Assembly: GCA_033813635.1 (NCBI GenBank) | Contig: JAPXRI010000002.1 | Location: 1 to 64,000, forward strand | DNA from: JAPXRI01 sp033813635 | GTDB lineage: Bacteria; Bacillota; Clostridia; Oscillospirales; QAMX01 | Direction: 5' to 3' | DNA: 64,000 bases | Shown here: one piece after another, positions 49,831 through 60,156 of the stretch | How positions within the stretch are numbered: position 1 is the first letter of the stretch | How the letters are laid out: every line of letters starts with the position of its first letter | Translations under genes and position numbers: made by a program | The notes under the pieces: generated by a model | The model's input: only the letters and a program-made list of their open reading frames with translations | Databases searched by the model: none | What the model was told of the DNA's origin: nothing

Positions 49831-49860
49831 AGCCGCCCGGATTCGGGCGGCTTTCAATTT
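49831..49860 (+). terminator. Terminator after the second Gfo/Idh gene
   Basis: A perfect 9-bp stem (49831-49839 with 49844-49852), loop GATT, followed by TTCAATTTT. Confidence 0.75.
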
Positions 49861-49895
49861 TCGGTCCGGGACAGGGCGGATTGTATAATTCGGAC

Positions 49896-49924
49896 TGGAA
49901 AAAAGCGTAAAAATATTGTATAAT
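49896..49924 (+). promoter_or_regulatory. Promoter of the GH4 gene
   Basis: TGGAAA (49896-49901, 4 of 6) and perfect TATAAT (49919-49924), 17-bp spacer. A second perfect TATAAT lies at 49884-49889 but with a poorer -35, so it may be an alternative start. Leader to the ATG is about 150 nt and contains GTTTAAAC. Confidence 0.6.
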
Positions 49925-50076
49925 ACGTAAGGGAACATTTATACATTGCTTAGAACGTTTAAACAATCCGGAAAGCCCTTAAAGCTCCGCTTTGAATATG
50001 CCTTTCATCCGGGCGGGATTCGTCTGTCCTGGCCTGTATTTATTTGTAATATGTAATTTATGCAAAGGAGACAACC

Positions 50077-51336
50077 ATGAGAGATTTAAAAATTGCCGTC
50101 ATCGGTTCCGGGTCTACATACTCGCCGGAGATCTTCGAGGGACTGATTAAGCGGCGGGAGATGCTGTCCGTCAAAAAAATTGCGCTGATGGACATCGACG
50201 AGAACAAGCTTGAAATCGTCGGCGGGCTGATCGAGCGCATGGTGAAGGCCGGTGGCCTCGGCGCTGAGGTTGTAAAGACTACGGACCTTGATACCGCGCT
50301 GGACGGCGCTGACTACGTGCTGGCCCAGATACGCGTGGGCAGGCTGCCGGCGCGGGCTCTGGACGAGCGCATTCCGCTGAAATACGACCTGATCGGCCAG
50401 GAGACGACGGGCATCGGCGGCTTTTTCAAGGCGCTGCGCACGATTCCGGAGATAATGCGCATCGCCCGCCGCATGGAGGAGCTCTGCCCGGAGGCCACGC
50501 TGATCAACTTCTCAAACCCCTCCGGCCTGGTGGCTGAGGCAGTTCAGAACAACTCGAATATCCGCATGGCGGGGCTTTGCAACCTGCCTATCAATATGTT
50601 CGCCGAGGCGAAAAAGCAGTTCGGCGACGATATCGAGATCCTCTACCTCGGTCTCAACCATTTAAGCTGGATTACGTCGATAAAAAAAGACGGCACAGAG
50701 CTGATGCCGGAGATTCTGGAAAAATACCATAACGCGGATATGGAGAACAAATATTTCCGCTACTGCCAAGGGATACCCTGCGGTTATTTGAACTACTACT
50801 ACCGCCGCGGTGCGAAGCTCGCCGAGCTGAAGGAGGCGGCCAAGACAAAGACGCGCGCCGAGGTCTGCATGGACATCGAGGAAAAGCTACTGAAGATGTT
50901 CTCCGACGTAAACCTCTACACAAAGCCGGAGGAGCTAAACAAGCGGGGCGGCGCGCTGTACAGCGAGGCTGCCGTCTCATTGCTGAACGCCATAGAAAAC
51001 GACCTGGGCGAGACGCACGTGATAAACGTTTTAAACAACGGCTGCCTGCCGTGGATGGCAGACGACGACGTGGTTGAGGTGGGAACCGTGGTCACCAGGA
51101 ACGGCTTCAAGCCGATTCCGGTCCGCGGCTTTAACAACGCGCACATAATCGAGCTTATGCGCACGATAAAGGCCTACGAAAAGCACGCCGCCCGCGCCGC
51201 GCTTACCGGAGACAGGGACGAGGCCATCCGCGCGCTGTTGATTCACCCGCTGATCGGCGACGCGGACAAGGCGATCGCCTGCTTTGACGAAATGCTGGAG
51301 GCTCACCGCCGCTACCTGCCCCAGTTTGCCAAATAG
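50077..51336 (+). CDS. Glycoside hydrolase family 4 (6-phospho-glycosidase type)
   Basis: A 419-residue NAD- and metal-dependent glycosidase. The N-terminal GSGSTYSPEIFEGLIKR is the NAD motif; GLCNLPINMF and GLNHLSW carry the metal-binding Cys and His. NNGCLPWMADDDVVEV is a late family motif. GH4 works by an oxidation-elimination mechanism on phosphorylated sugars. Whether it is alpha or beta and for which sugar is not clear, although the layout is closest to 6-phospho-beta-glucosidases. AAAGGAG precedes the ATG. Confidence 0.88.
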   Translation: MRDLKIAVIGSGSTYSPEIFEGLIKRREMLSVKKIALMDIDENKLEIVGGLIERMVKAGGLGAEVVKTTDLDTALDGADYVLAQIRVGRLPARALDERIPLKYDLIGQETTGIGGFFKALRTIPEIMRIARRMEELCPEATLINFSNPSGLVAEAVQNNSNIRMAGLCNLPINMFAEAKKQFGDDIEILYLGLNHLSWITSIKKDGTELMPEILEKYHNADMENKYFRYCQGIPCGYLNYYYRRGAKLAELKEAAKTKTRAEVCMDIEEKLLKMFSDVNLYTKPEELNKRGGALYSEAAVSLLNAIENDLGETHVINVLNNGCLPWMADDDVVEVGTVVTRNGFKPIPVRGFNNAHIIELMRTIKAYEKHAARAALTGDRDEAIRALLIHPLIGDADKAIACFDEMLEAHRRYLPQFAK

Positions 51337-51427
51337 CGAAACGCGATTTCCCGGGGAGGCCCGGTTTTTAGTTTTTGATAGTTAAATTAAGCACAGAGTT
51401 CTGCGACCCACGAAAGGGACATAATAC

Positions 51428-52426
51428 ATGGAATACATACTCGGGTTCGACGGCGGCGGCACAAAGACCGACTGCTATATTTTTTCTAAGGTCGGCGAAT
51501 ATGTCTCGTCCGCCTCCGGAGGTTCAACAAACCACGAGCATTACGCGGGCGGCTTTGAGGAGATGACGTCGGTGTTCGACGGCATCCTTAACGCCGCGTT
51601 TAAAGGCGCCGGAATCGGCGCGGGAGACGTTTCAGCGTCGGTCTTCGGCGTCGCCGGGATCGACGTGCCCTCCCAAAAGGTACGGATGGAGCGCTATCTC
51701 GACGCTATCGGGCTTAAAAACCACGCGGCGATAAACGACTCCTTTTTGGGCGTCAAGGCGGCCTGCCCCAAGGGGTACGGCATAAGCTTCGTAAACGGCA
51801 CGGGGAACTCCGTCGGCGGGATCGACAGGTACGGCAACTGGCTCCAGGTCGGCGGGACGGGGACGTTTTTCGGCGACCTCAACGGCGCCAAGGGGATGAC
51901 CGGCGCGGTGATCTGCGCGGTTTACAGCATGTTCTACCGCTGCGGCCCGGCGACCTCGATGGCGGAGAAGTTCTTTTCGCTGCTGGGAATTACGTCGCCG
52001 GATAAGTTCACCGAGGCAATCTACGAAAAGCTTTACACCGAGCGGCTGACCAACAAGGATGTGCACGACAAGGTGCTCTACGCCGCCGCGAACGAGGGCG
52101 ACGAGGTAGCGCTCGGGCTTTTAAAGAGCTTCGGGCACCAGTTCGCCGCGTCAATCGCGGGCTGCATCAGAAACCTAAGGTTTGACGAGAGCGACGTCGA
52201 CGTGGTGCTGATCGGCTCGGCGTCGCTCAAGGCGCGCTCGCCCGTGATGATGGACGCCTGCGTCGCCCGGGTCGAGGAGCTTACGGGGAAGAAGATACGC
52301 ACGATTCCGCTGTTGGTACCGCCCGCGGCGGGAGCGCTGCTCTGGGCCTCCGAGCTCGCCTTCGGAGCTGAGCACACCGCGTCGATCCGCGCGAAAGTGA
52401 TCTCGGAGCTTGAAAAAAGAAGATAA
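51428..52426 (+). CDS. BadF/BadG/BcrA/BcrD-type kinase, N-acetylglucosamine-kinase-like
   Basis: A 332-residue ASKHA kinase. The first phosphate loop is GFDGGGTKTDCYIF, the second region INDSFLGVKAACP, and the adenosine region VNGTGNSVGGIDRYGNW. The family includes eukaryote-type N-acetylglucosamine kinases. It follows the GH4 gene by 91 bp and a cupin gene comes next, suggesting it phosphorylates an amino sugar or similar product in the cluster. The terminator at 52442-52475 ends this gene. Confidence 0.82.
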   Translation: MEYILGFDGGGTKTDCYIFSKVGEYVSSASGGSTNHEHYAGGFEEMTSVFDGILNAAFKGAGIGAGDVSASVFGVAGIDVPSQKVRMERYLDAIGLKNHAAINDSFLGVKAACPKGYGISFVNGTGNSVGGIDRYGNWLQVGGTGTFFGDLNGAKGMTGAVICAVYSMFYRCGPATSMAEKFFSLLGITSPDKFTEAIYEKLYTERLTNKDVHDKVLYAAANEGDEVALGLLKSFGHQFAASIAGCIRNLRFDESDVDVVLIGSASLKARSPVMMDACVARVEELTGKKIRTIPLLVPPAAGALLWASELAFGAEHTASIRAKVISELEKRR

Positions 52427-52441
52427 CGCGTAAAACAAGTG

Positions 52442-52478
52442 CCCGCTTCGCCGCTAATGGCGAAGCGGGATTTTCTTT
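52442..52478 (+). terminator. Terminator after the kinase gene
   Basis: A perfect 11-bp stem (52442-52452 with 52459-52469), 6-nt loop, then ATTTTCTTT. Confidence 0.8.
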
Positions 52479-52578
52479 GCCGTTCTGATTGCGAGGGGCG
52501 GGGCGCGGCGGGGAAAGCACGCCCTGAAGATCGGAGCATATTCTGATAGCGGAGATATCTCTGAAAGGAAAAATCGCT

Positions 52579-53073
52579 ATGAGACACCGTCACGGAATAA
52601 ACGCGTTTTCAAACGAGGTCCGGCCCTTCGCGGACACGCCGGGGAATCCGGAGCGCCGGCCGTCATCCGAGGATTACGGCCCGAACCCGTTTCTTATCAA
52701 TATCGAGAGGGCGACGAAGGAGAACAACTTTTTCCGGACCGCGCTGTGGACCGGAAAACATCTGCAGCTGACCCTGATGAGCATCCCGCCGGGCGGGGAC
52801 ATCGGCCTGGAGATACACCCGAACACCGACCAGTTTCTGAGGATCGAGCAGGGCCGCGGCGTCGTGATGATGGGGGACAGCCGGGACCGCCTGAACTTCA
52901 GGCAGAGGGTGGCCGACGACGACGCGATCCTAATTCCGGCCGGAACCTGGCATAACCTCGTCAACACCGGCAGGGAGGCGCTCAAGCTGTACTCGATCTA
53001 CGCCCCGCCCCAGCACCCGTTCGGCACGGTCCACACCACGAAAAAAGACGCGGAGGAGGAACACAGGCGCTAA
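52579..53073 (+). CDS. Cupin-domain protein
   Basis: A 164-residue single-domain cupin. The metal motif 1 spans PPGGDIGLEIHPNTDQFLRI (His and acid residues) and motif 2 includes ILIPAGTWHNLVNTG. A C-terminal tail ends KDAEEEHRR. Small cupins of this type act as sugar isomerases or as metal-dependent binding proteins; the place in the cluster suggests a sugar ligand. AAAGGAAA precedes the ATG. Confidence 0.82.
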   Translation: MRHRHGINAFSNEVRPFADTPGNPERRPSSEDYGPNPFLINIERATKENNFFRTALWTGKHLQLTLMSIPPGGDIGLEIHPNTDQFLRIEQGRGVVMMGDSRDRLNFRQRVADDDAILIPAGTWHNLVNTGREALKLYSIYAPPQHPFGTVHTTKKDAEEEHRR

Positions 53074-53088
53074 AAAGGCACATATTCG

Positions 53089-53119
53089 AAAAACCGCGAA
53101 AAGAATTTGCGGTTTTTCT
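53089..53119 (+). terminator. Terminator after the cupin gene
   Basis: AAAAACCGC (53089-53097) pairs with GCGGTTTTT (53109-53117) around an 11-nt loop. The outer stem is the same as in the 47.4-kb repeats but without the inner stems. Confidence 0.7.
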
Positions 53120-53140
53120 ATATATATTTATTATTTATTA

Positions 53141-53168
53141 TTGACATTTTTATCCGGTAATGTATAAT
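53141..53168 (+). promoter_or_regulatory. Consensus promoter of the frameshifted lipoprotein
   Basis: Perfect TTGACA (53141-53146) and perfect TATAAT (53163-53168) with a 16-bp spacer. Confidence 0.8.
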
Positions 53169-53218
53169 AGAATACGGCTAAAAATACCCGAAGTAAAATC
53201 GGCCTGAGGAGGATTTTG

Positions 53219-54389
53219 ATGAAAAACCGGATTATCGCGGCATTCATCCTGCTCGTTTTTCTGTCCCTCTCGGGCTGCGGCGGCCCCGCATCGCCGGCCG
53301 ACACCTCAAACACCGCCGTCACCGGGACGACGGCGGCCGACACGTCCGTACAGACCATGGCGGAGCATACCGCGGCGACCACGGCGGAGCCGAAGCAGCA
53401 TAACGGACTGCAGGTGATCGATTTCACCTATGAAAACCCTGCGGGGGAGGTTATCTACCATGTAAAATCGGTGGCAGACATAATCGGCGCAAACCCCTGG
53501 AAGAGCGCGTGGAAAATTGAAAAGCTGCCGGTTTTCGTCAACCGGTACCCGGTGGGACACGGCGGGGCGCTGTACGAGGTTACGGCGGACGCGCTTGACA
53601 TGGTGAAAAAAAAACGCCCTGGCGGTGGCCGGCGCGCTCGGCCTCACGGTGGAGTCGGAAAACAGCAACAGCGAGGACGCCGCGAGGTATACGGCGAAAT
53701 GCGGGAATATTGAAATCTATTCCCATCCCGCCTATATCACCGTCAGCCTGGAGCCGGGGCAGAGCCTGATAACGGTTCCGCAAAGCTACGCCATCAAAGA
53801 ATACAGCGTAAAAAAAGACCTGGAAAGCATAATCCTGGACAGGTGGGGGCAGCTTCGCGCGAAGCTCGGCGCGGTTAAGCCGGTCAAAAACCCGACGGCG
53901 GACGTCCGGTTCAGTTACAGCCGGACGGGGAAGATTAACCTCGAATCGGGCAGAATACTCGACATGTCCGAGGATAAGCTCACGGCGATGCTGAACTACA
54001 GCTTCGATTACACGGAATTCCGCATATATCCCGACGACACAAGCCTGAATTCAATCGCTTTTGTGAAATACGACCTCTCGGAAAAGCTCGGAGACTACCC
54101 GGTGATCTCGGCGGACGCCGCGAAGGCGAAGCTGCTCTCCGGGGATTATATCTCGACGCTCACGGATTTTTACCTCAAAGGCGGGAAGATTTCGTCGATA
54201 GATATCGCCCACTGCGAGCTATTATACCTGACGGACCTTATCGGGCAGAGGTACTTTGTCCCGGCCTACCGGTTTTTCGTCGCACTGGACCCGGACAACA
54301 AAATAGTCTCCGAGCCGGGCTACATCGCCTACGGAGAATTCTGGGTCCCGGCGGTGGAGAGCGGGTATATCGAAGTGATAAAACCGTGA
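53219..54389 (+). pseudogene. Lipoprotein of unknown function split by a frameshift at an A9 run
   Basis: The first part starts at ATG 53219 after GAGGAGG, has a lipoprotein signal ending LSGC (Cys20) and a Thr/Ala-rich linker. Its frame breaks at nine consecutive A (53606-53614): ...DALDMVKK then leaves frame and stops at 53713. If one A were missing the frame would continue as KKNALAVAGALGLTVESE and read to 54389, giving about 390 residues of one secreted protein with a YITV...VPQSYAIKEYS region. The break could be a sequencing slip, a real mutation, or transcriptional slippage at A9. No family recognised. Type is given as pseudogene because the frame is interrupted as read. Confidence 0.7.
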
Positions 54390-54397
54390 ATCCGGAC

Positions 54398-54426
54398 TTG
54401 ACTTTCGGAGCATACTATGGTAAACT
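54398..54426 (+). promoter_or_regulatory. Promoter of the alaS T-box leader
   Basis: TTGACT (54398-54403, 5 of 6) and TAAACT (54421-54426, 4 of 6) are 17 bp apart. Transcription would start near 54433. Confidence 0.6.
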
Positions 54427-54432
54427 GTAAAA

Positions 54433-54672
54433 AATTATAAATCATTCGCGCATTGATGGAAAAAAGCGGAATCTGTCCGCGCACAGAGAGCCGGGGGCGC
54501 TGAGAAACCGGCGGCGGGGGAGTTCGCGGGGCCGTTCCGGAGCGTACGCGGGCGACGAGTCCGCGCGGGCTTGCCTCCGATAAAAGGGCAGTCGAGACGC
54601 GGCGAAGTTTTCGCCGCAACCAGGGTGGTACCGCGGTCTTCGCCCCTGTTTTTACGGGGCGGAGACTTTTTT
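54433..54672 (+). promoter_or_regulatory. T-box leader (tRNA-Ala responsive) upstream of alaS
   Basis: The conserved T-box sequence AACCAGGGTGGTACCGCG lies at 54618-54635, followed by a terminator: GTCTTCGCCCC (54636-54646) pairs with GGGGCGGAGAC (54656-54666) with one G-U, then a T6 run (54667-54672). Uncharged tRNA pairs with the T-box and allows read-through into alaS. The upstream region 54480-54615 has the GC-rich stems expected for stem I. The specifier codon should be a GCN alanine codon, which I could not pin to a position. Confidence 0.85.
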
Positions 54673-54706
54673 ATTTATATAATATAGACAAAGAGGGTTA
54701 AATTTT

Positions 54707-57343
<2,637 letters not shown>

Positions 57344-57359
57344 GAAAGGGAAGAAAAAA

Positions 57360-59552
57360 TTGAAGGCTGTAACCTTAATCGATAAAAAAATGACGGTGGA
57401 AAACGGCGCCCTCGCCGGGGCCGGCACCGCCGCCTCCCGCGCGAAGACGATGGCGGACAGAATCCTGTCCGCGCACAACTTCTCCGATACGCCGGGAAAG
57501 CTTAAAATCAAATTCGACGCCCTCGCCTCCCACGACATCACCTATGTGGGGATTATCCAGTCCGCGCGGGCGAGCGGGATCGAGCGCTTTCCGGTTCCCT
57601 ATGTGCTGACCTGCTGCCACAACAGCCTCTGCGCCGTCGGGGGCACGATCAACGCCGACGACCATGCCTTCGGCCTCTCCGCGGCAAAGAAGTACGGCGG
57701 CGTGTTCGTCCCGCCCCACATAGCGGTCATCCACCAGTATATGCGCGAGATGATGGCCGGGGTGGGGAAGATGATTCTCGGCTCAGACAGCCACACGCGC
57801 TACGGCGCGCTGGGCACTCTCGGCGTCGGTGAGGGAGGACCCGAGCTTGTAAAGCAGCTTGTCGGCAAAACCTACGATATCGACGAGCCGGGCATAGTCG
57901 CGGTGTACCTGACCGGGGCCCCGCGCCCGGGTGTCGGCCCTCAGGACGTGGCGCTGGCGATTATCGGCGCGGTGTTTGAAAACGGCTTTGTCAAAAACAA
58001 GGTGATGGAGTTTTTCGGCCCGGGCGTATCGAAGCTCTCGATGGATTTCCGCCTCGGCGTAGACGTTATGACCACGGAGACCACCTGCCTGACCTCGATA
58101 TGGCAGACCGACGGCAAGGTCAGGGAATATCTGCTGGCCCACGGCAGGGGCGGCGATTACCGGGAGCTTGCCCCGGAGGACGGGGCGCTCTACGACGGCG
58201 CGATTGAGGTGGCGCTGGACAAAATCGAGCCGATGATCGCGCTGCCGTTCCATCCGAGCAACGTCTACGAGATTAGCGAGTTTTTGCGGGCTCCGGGGGA
58301 TATTCTGCGCTCGGTGGAGAAAAGCGCGGAGGAGCTGGGCATGAAGGGGCTCAAGCTGACAGACAAGGTTAATAACGGAAAATTCTACGTCGACCAGGGC
58401 GTTATCGCGGGCTGCGCGGGCGGGCTCTTCGACAATATCGTCGAGGCCGCGGCGCTGATGGAGGGATACGACACCGGCGCGGAGGGCTTTACGCTGGACG
58501 TCTACCCGTCGAGCCAGCCGATTTATCTCGAGCTAATCAAAAACGGAACCGCGGCGAAGCTGATGCGCGCGGGAGCGGCGTTCAAGACGGCGTTCTGCGG
58601 CCCCTGCTTCGGCGCCGGAGACGTGCCGAAAAACGGCGGCCTTTCGATCAGGCACACGACCCGGAACTTCCCGAACCGCGAGGGCTCGAAGCCCGGCGAG
58701 GGGCAGTCCGCCGCCGTCGCGCTGATGGACGCCCGCTCGATCGCAGCCACCGCGGCCAACGGCGGCGCGCTCATCCCGGCGACGGAGCGCGCGGTAAAGA
58801 AGGTCAGAGTGTCGTTCTTCTTTGACCGCTCGCCGTACGATACGAGGGTATACAACGGACTGGGCTCGCCGAAGCCGGAGACGGCGCTCGAATACGGCCC
58901 GAACATCACCGACTGGCCGAAAATGCCGGCGCTGACGGAGGATCTGCTGTTAAAGCTCGCGTCGGTCATCCGCGACAGCGTCACCACCACCGACGAGCTG
59001 ATTCCGTCGGGGGAGACCTCGTCGTTCCGCTCGAACCCGGTGCGCCTCGCGGAGTTCACCCTCTCGCGCAAGGACCCGGGCTACGTCGCGCGGGCGAAGG
59101 CCGCGGCGGCGGAAGCGCCGGAGGACACGCTCTCGAAATACGGCGTTTCCTCAAACGACGTGATGGTAAAAAGCGCGATTTTCGCGGTGAAGCCGGGAGA
59201 CGGCTCGGCGAGGGAACAGGCGGCTTCCTGCCAGCGGGTGCTGGGCGGAGGCGCGAATATCGCGGTGGAATACGCCACCAAGCGCTACCGCTCCAACCTG
59301 ATCAACTGGGGCATGCTGCCGCTGCGGCTGGCAGACCCCGGCGACGCTGATAAACTGGAAACCGGCGACTATGTCTACCTGCCCGGCATCGCCGAGAAGG
59401 TGAGGTCCGGTAAGCGGGAGATCGAAGGGTATCTGCTTAAAGGCGGTGAAAAAACGGCCCTGCCGCTGATTCTTGACTATCTGACCCCCGCGGAGCGAGA
59501 GATAGTCCTCAGGGGCTCGCTGATCAATTACTACGCGGCGCAGAACGCCTGA
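57360..59552 (+). CDS. Aconitase-family hydratase (YbhJ-like)
   Basis: A 730-residue aconitase-superfamily protein starting at a TTG after GGAAAGGG. The cluster cysteines are conserved as AGCAGG (Cys352) and CGPC (Cys413, Cys416), and the substrate motif GSDSHTRYG lies at 143-146. The C-terminal swivel domain runs from about residue 590. It resembles E. coli YbhJ more than AcnA/AcnB or the isopropylmalate enzymes, so the substrate is not assured. It follows alaS by 16 bp and HIT follows 21 bp later, suggesting one transcript. Confidence 0.8.
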   Translation: MKAVTLIDKKMTVENGALAGAGTAASRAKTMADRILSAHNFSDTPGKLKIKFDALASHDITYVGIIQSARASGIERFPVPYVLTCCHNSLCAVGGTINADDHAFGLSAAKKYGGVFVPPHIAVIHQYMREMMAGVGKMILGSDSHTRYGALGTLGVGEGGPELVKQLVGKTYDIDEPGIVAVYLTGAPRPGVGPQDVALAIIGAVFENGFVKNKVMEFFGPGVSKLSMDFRLGVDVMTTETTCLTSIWQTDGKVREYLLAHGRGGDYRELAPEDGALYDGAIEVALDKIEPMIALPFHPSNVYEISEFLRAPGDILRSVEKSAEELGMKGLKLTDKVNNGKFYVDQGVIAGCAGGLFDNIVEAAALMEGYDTGAEGFTLDVYPSSQPIYLELIKNGTAAKLMRAGAAFKTAFCGPCFGAGDVPKNGGLSIRHTTRNFPNREGSKPGEGQSAAVALMDARSIAATAANGGALIPATERAVKKVRVSFFFDRSPYDTRVYNGLGSPKPETALEYGPNITDWPKMPALTEDLLLKLASVIRDSVTTTDELIPSGETSSFRSNPVRLAEFTLSRKDPGYVARAKAAAAEAPEDTLSKYGVSSNDVMVKSAIFAVKPGDGSAREQAASCQRVLGGGANIAVEYATKRYRSNLINWGMLPLRLADPGDADKLETGDYVYLPGIAEKVRSGKREIEGYLLKGGEKTALPLILDYLTPAEREIVLRGSLINYYAAQNA

Positions 59553-59573
59553 AAGTGAAAGGATGTTTTAAAA

Positions 59574-59915
59574 ATGTCGGATTGTCTTTTCTGCAAGATT
59601 ATAACCGGGGAGATCCCGTCGAAGAAAGTGTACGAGGACGCTCTATGCTACGCGTTTTGCGATATCGCGCCCCAGACCCCGACCCATATCCTGGTGGTTC
59701 CGAAGGCCCATATCGCCTCGGTGGCGGAGATTACCCCCGAGAACAGCCCGGTGGTCGCTCATATCTTCGAGGTGATCCCGAAAATCGCCCGGGAGCGGGG
59801 CCTTGCCAACGGCTACCGCGTGATCTCCAACTGCGGCCCGGACGCCTGCCAGAGCGTCCTCCACCTCCATTTCCACATCCTCGGCGGGAGGAAAATGAGC
59901 GAGGTTATGGCCTAG
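59574..59915 (+). CDS. HIT-family purine nucleotide phosphoramidase
   Basis: A 113-residue HinT-type protein. CLFCKIITGEIPS opens it, and the catalytic histidine triad is VLHLHFHILGG. Members hydrolyse adenosine phosphoramidates; the native substrate is unknown. A stem-loop with a UUCG tetraloop follows the stop. Confidence 0.92.
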   Translation: MSDCLFCKIITGEIPSKKVYEDALCYAFCDIAPQTPTHILVVPKAHIASVAEITPENSPVVAHIFEVIPKIARERGLANGYRVISNCGPDACQSVLHLHFHILGGRKMSEVMA

Positions 59916-59943
59916 AGTTTCTTTTCCTTCGGGAAAAGAAACT
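59916..59943 (+). terminator. Stem-loop with UUCG tetraloop after the HIT gene
   Basis: A perfect 12-bp stem (59916-59927 with 59932-59943) closes on the stable tetraloop TTCG with a C-G pair. No T-run follows, so it may be an RNA stability element rather than a simple terminator. Confidence 0.55.
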
Positions 59944-59995
59944 TCTGGAAAACCGCTTACGTGGCCCTAAAACTTGCCGCTTCGCGGCAAGTTCT
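59944..59995. repeat. Partial copy of the three-way-junction repeat
   Basis: TCTGGAAAACCGCTTAC at 59944 on is repeated at 59993 on, the start of copy C. It ends in the hairpin ACTTGCCGC/GCGGCAAGT and lacks the T-rich closing arm, so it looks truncated. Confidence 0.6.
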
Positions 59996-60070
59996 GGAAA
60001 AACCGCTTACTGGCCCATATATTGCAGGCCAGTATTCGCCGGCCTAGAGCCGGTGAAACACGGTTTTTCC
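59996..60070. repeat. Three-way-junction repeat, copy C (covarying stems)
   Basis: Outer stem GGAAAAACCG (59996-60005) with CGGTTTTTCC (60061-60070); inner stem ACTGGCC/GGCCAGT (60009-60015 with 60027-60033), loop beginning CATAT; inner stem TTCGCCGGC/GCCGGTGAA (60035-60043 with 60049-60057, one G-U). Layout matches copies A and B but the stem bases differ while still pairing. GGCTGGGTGGTA follows, as after copy A. Confidence 0.75.
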
Positions 60071-60112
60071 GGCTGGGTGGTATCCTGTGTAATTTAAAGG
60101 CTCACATTAAAA

Positions 60113-60150
60113 CGCTATATGCGTCCGATGAAAAGCGGCTGCATATAGCG
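60113..60150 (-). terminator. Terminator of the sigma factor gene
   Basis: CGCTATATGC (60113-60122) pairs perfectly with GCATATAGCG (60141-60150). On the minus strand it is followed by TTTTAA just downstream of the stop of the sigma factor gene. Confidence 0.65.
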
Positions 60151-60156
60151 CCTTAT

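Noticed and set aside
49940..49970. LacI-type operator near AACGTTTAAAC before the GH4 gene
   Set aside because: The arms around the centre match only in part (about half the positions), too weak to claim.
53625..54389. A separate gene starting at 53625 inside the lipoprotein
   Set aside because: The start has no ribosome site and no signal peptide; it is better explained as the same protein after the A9 break.
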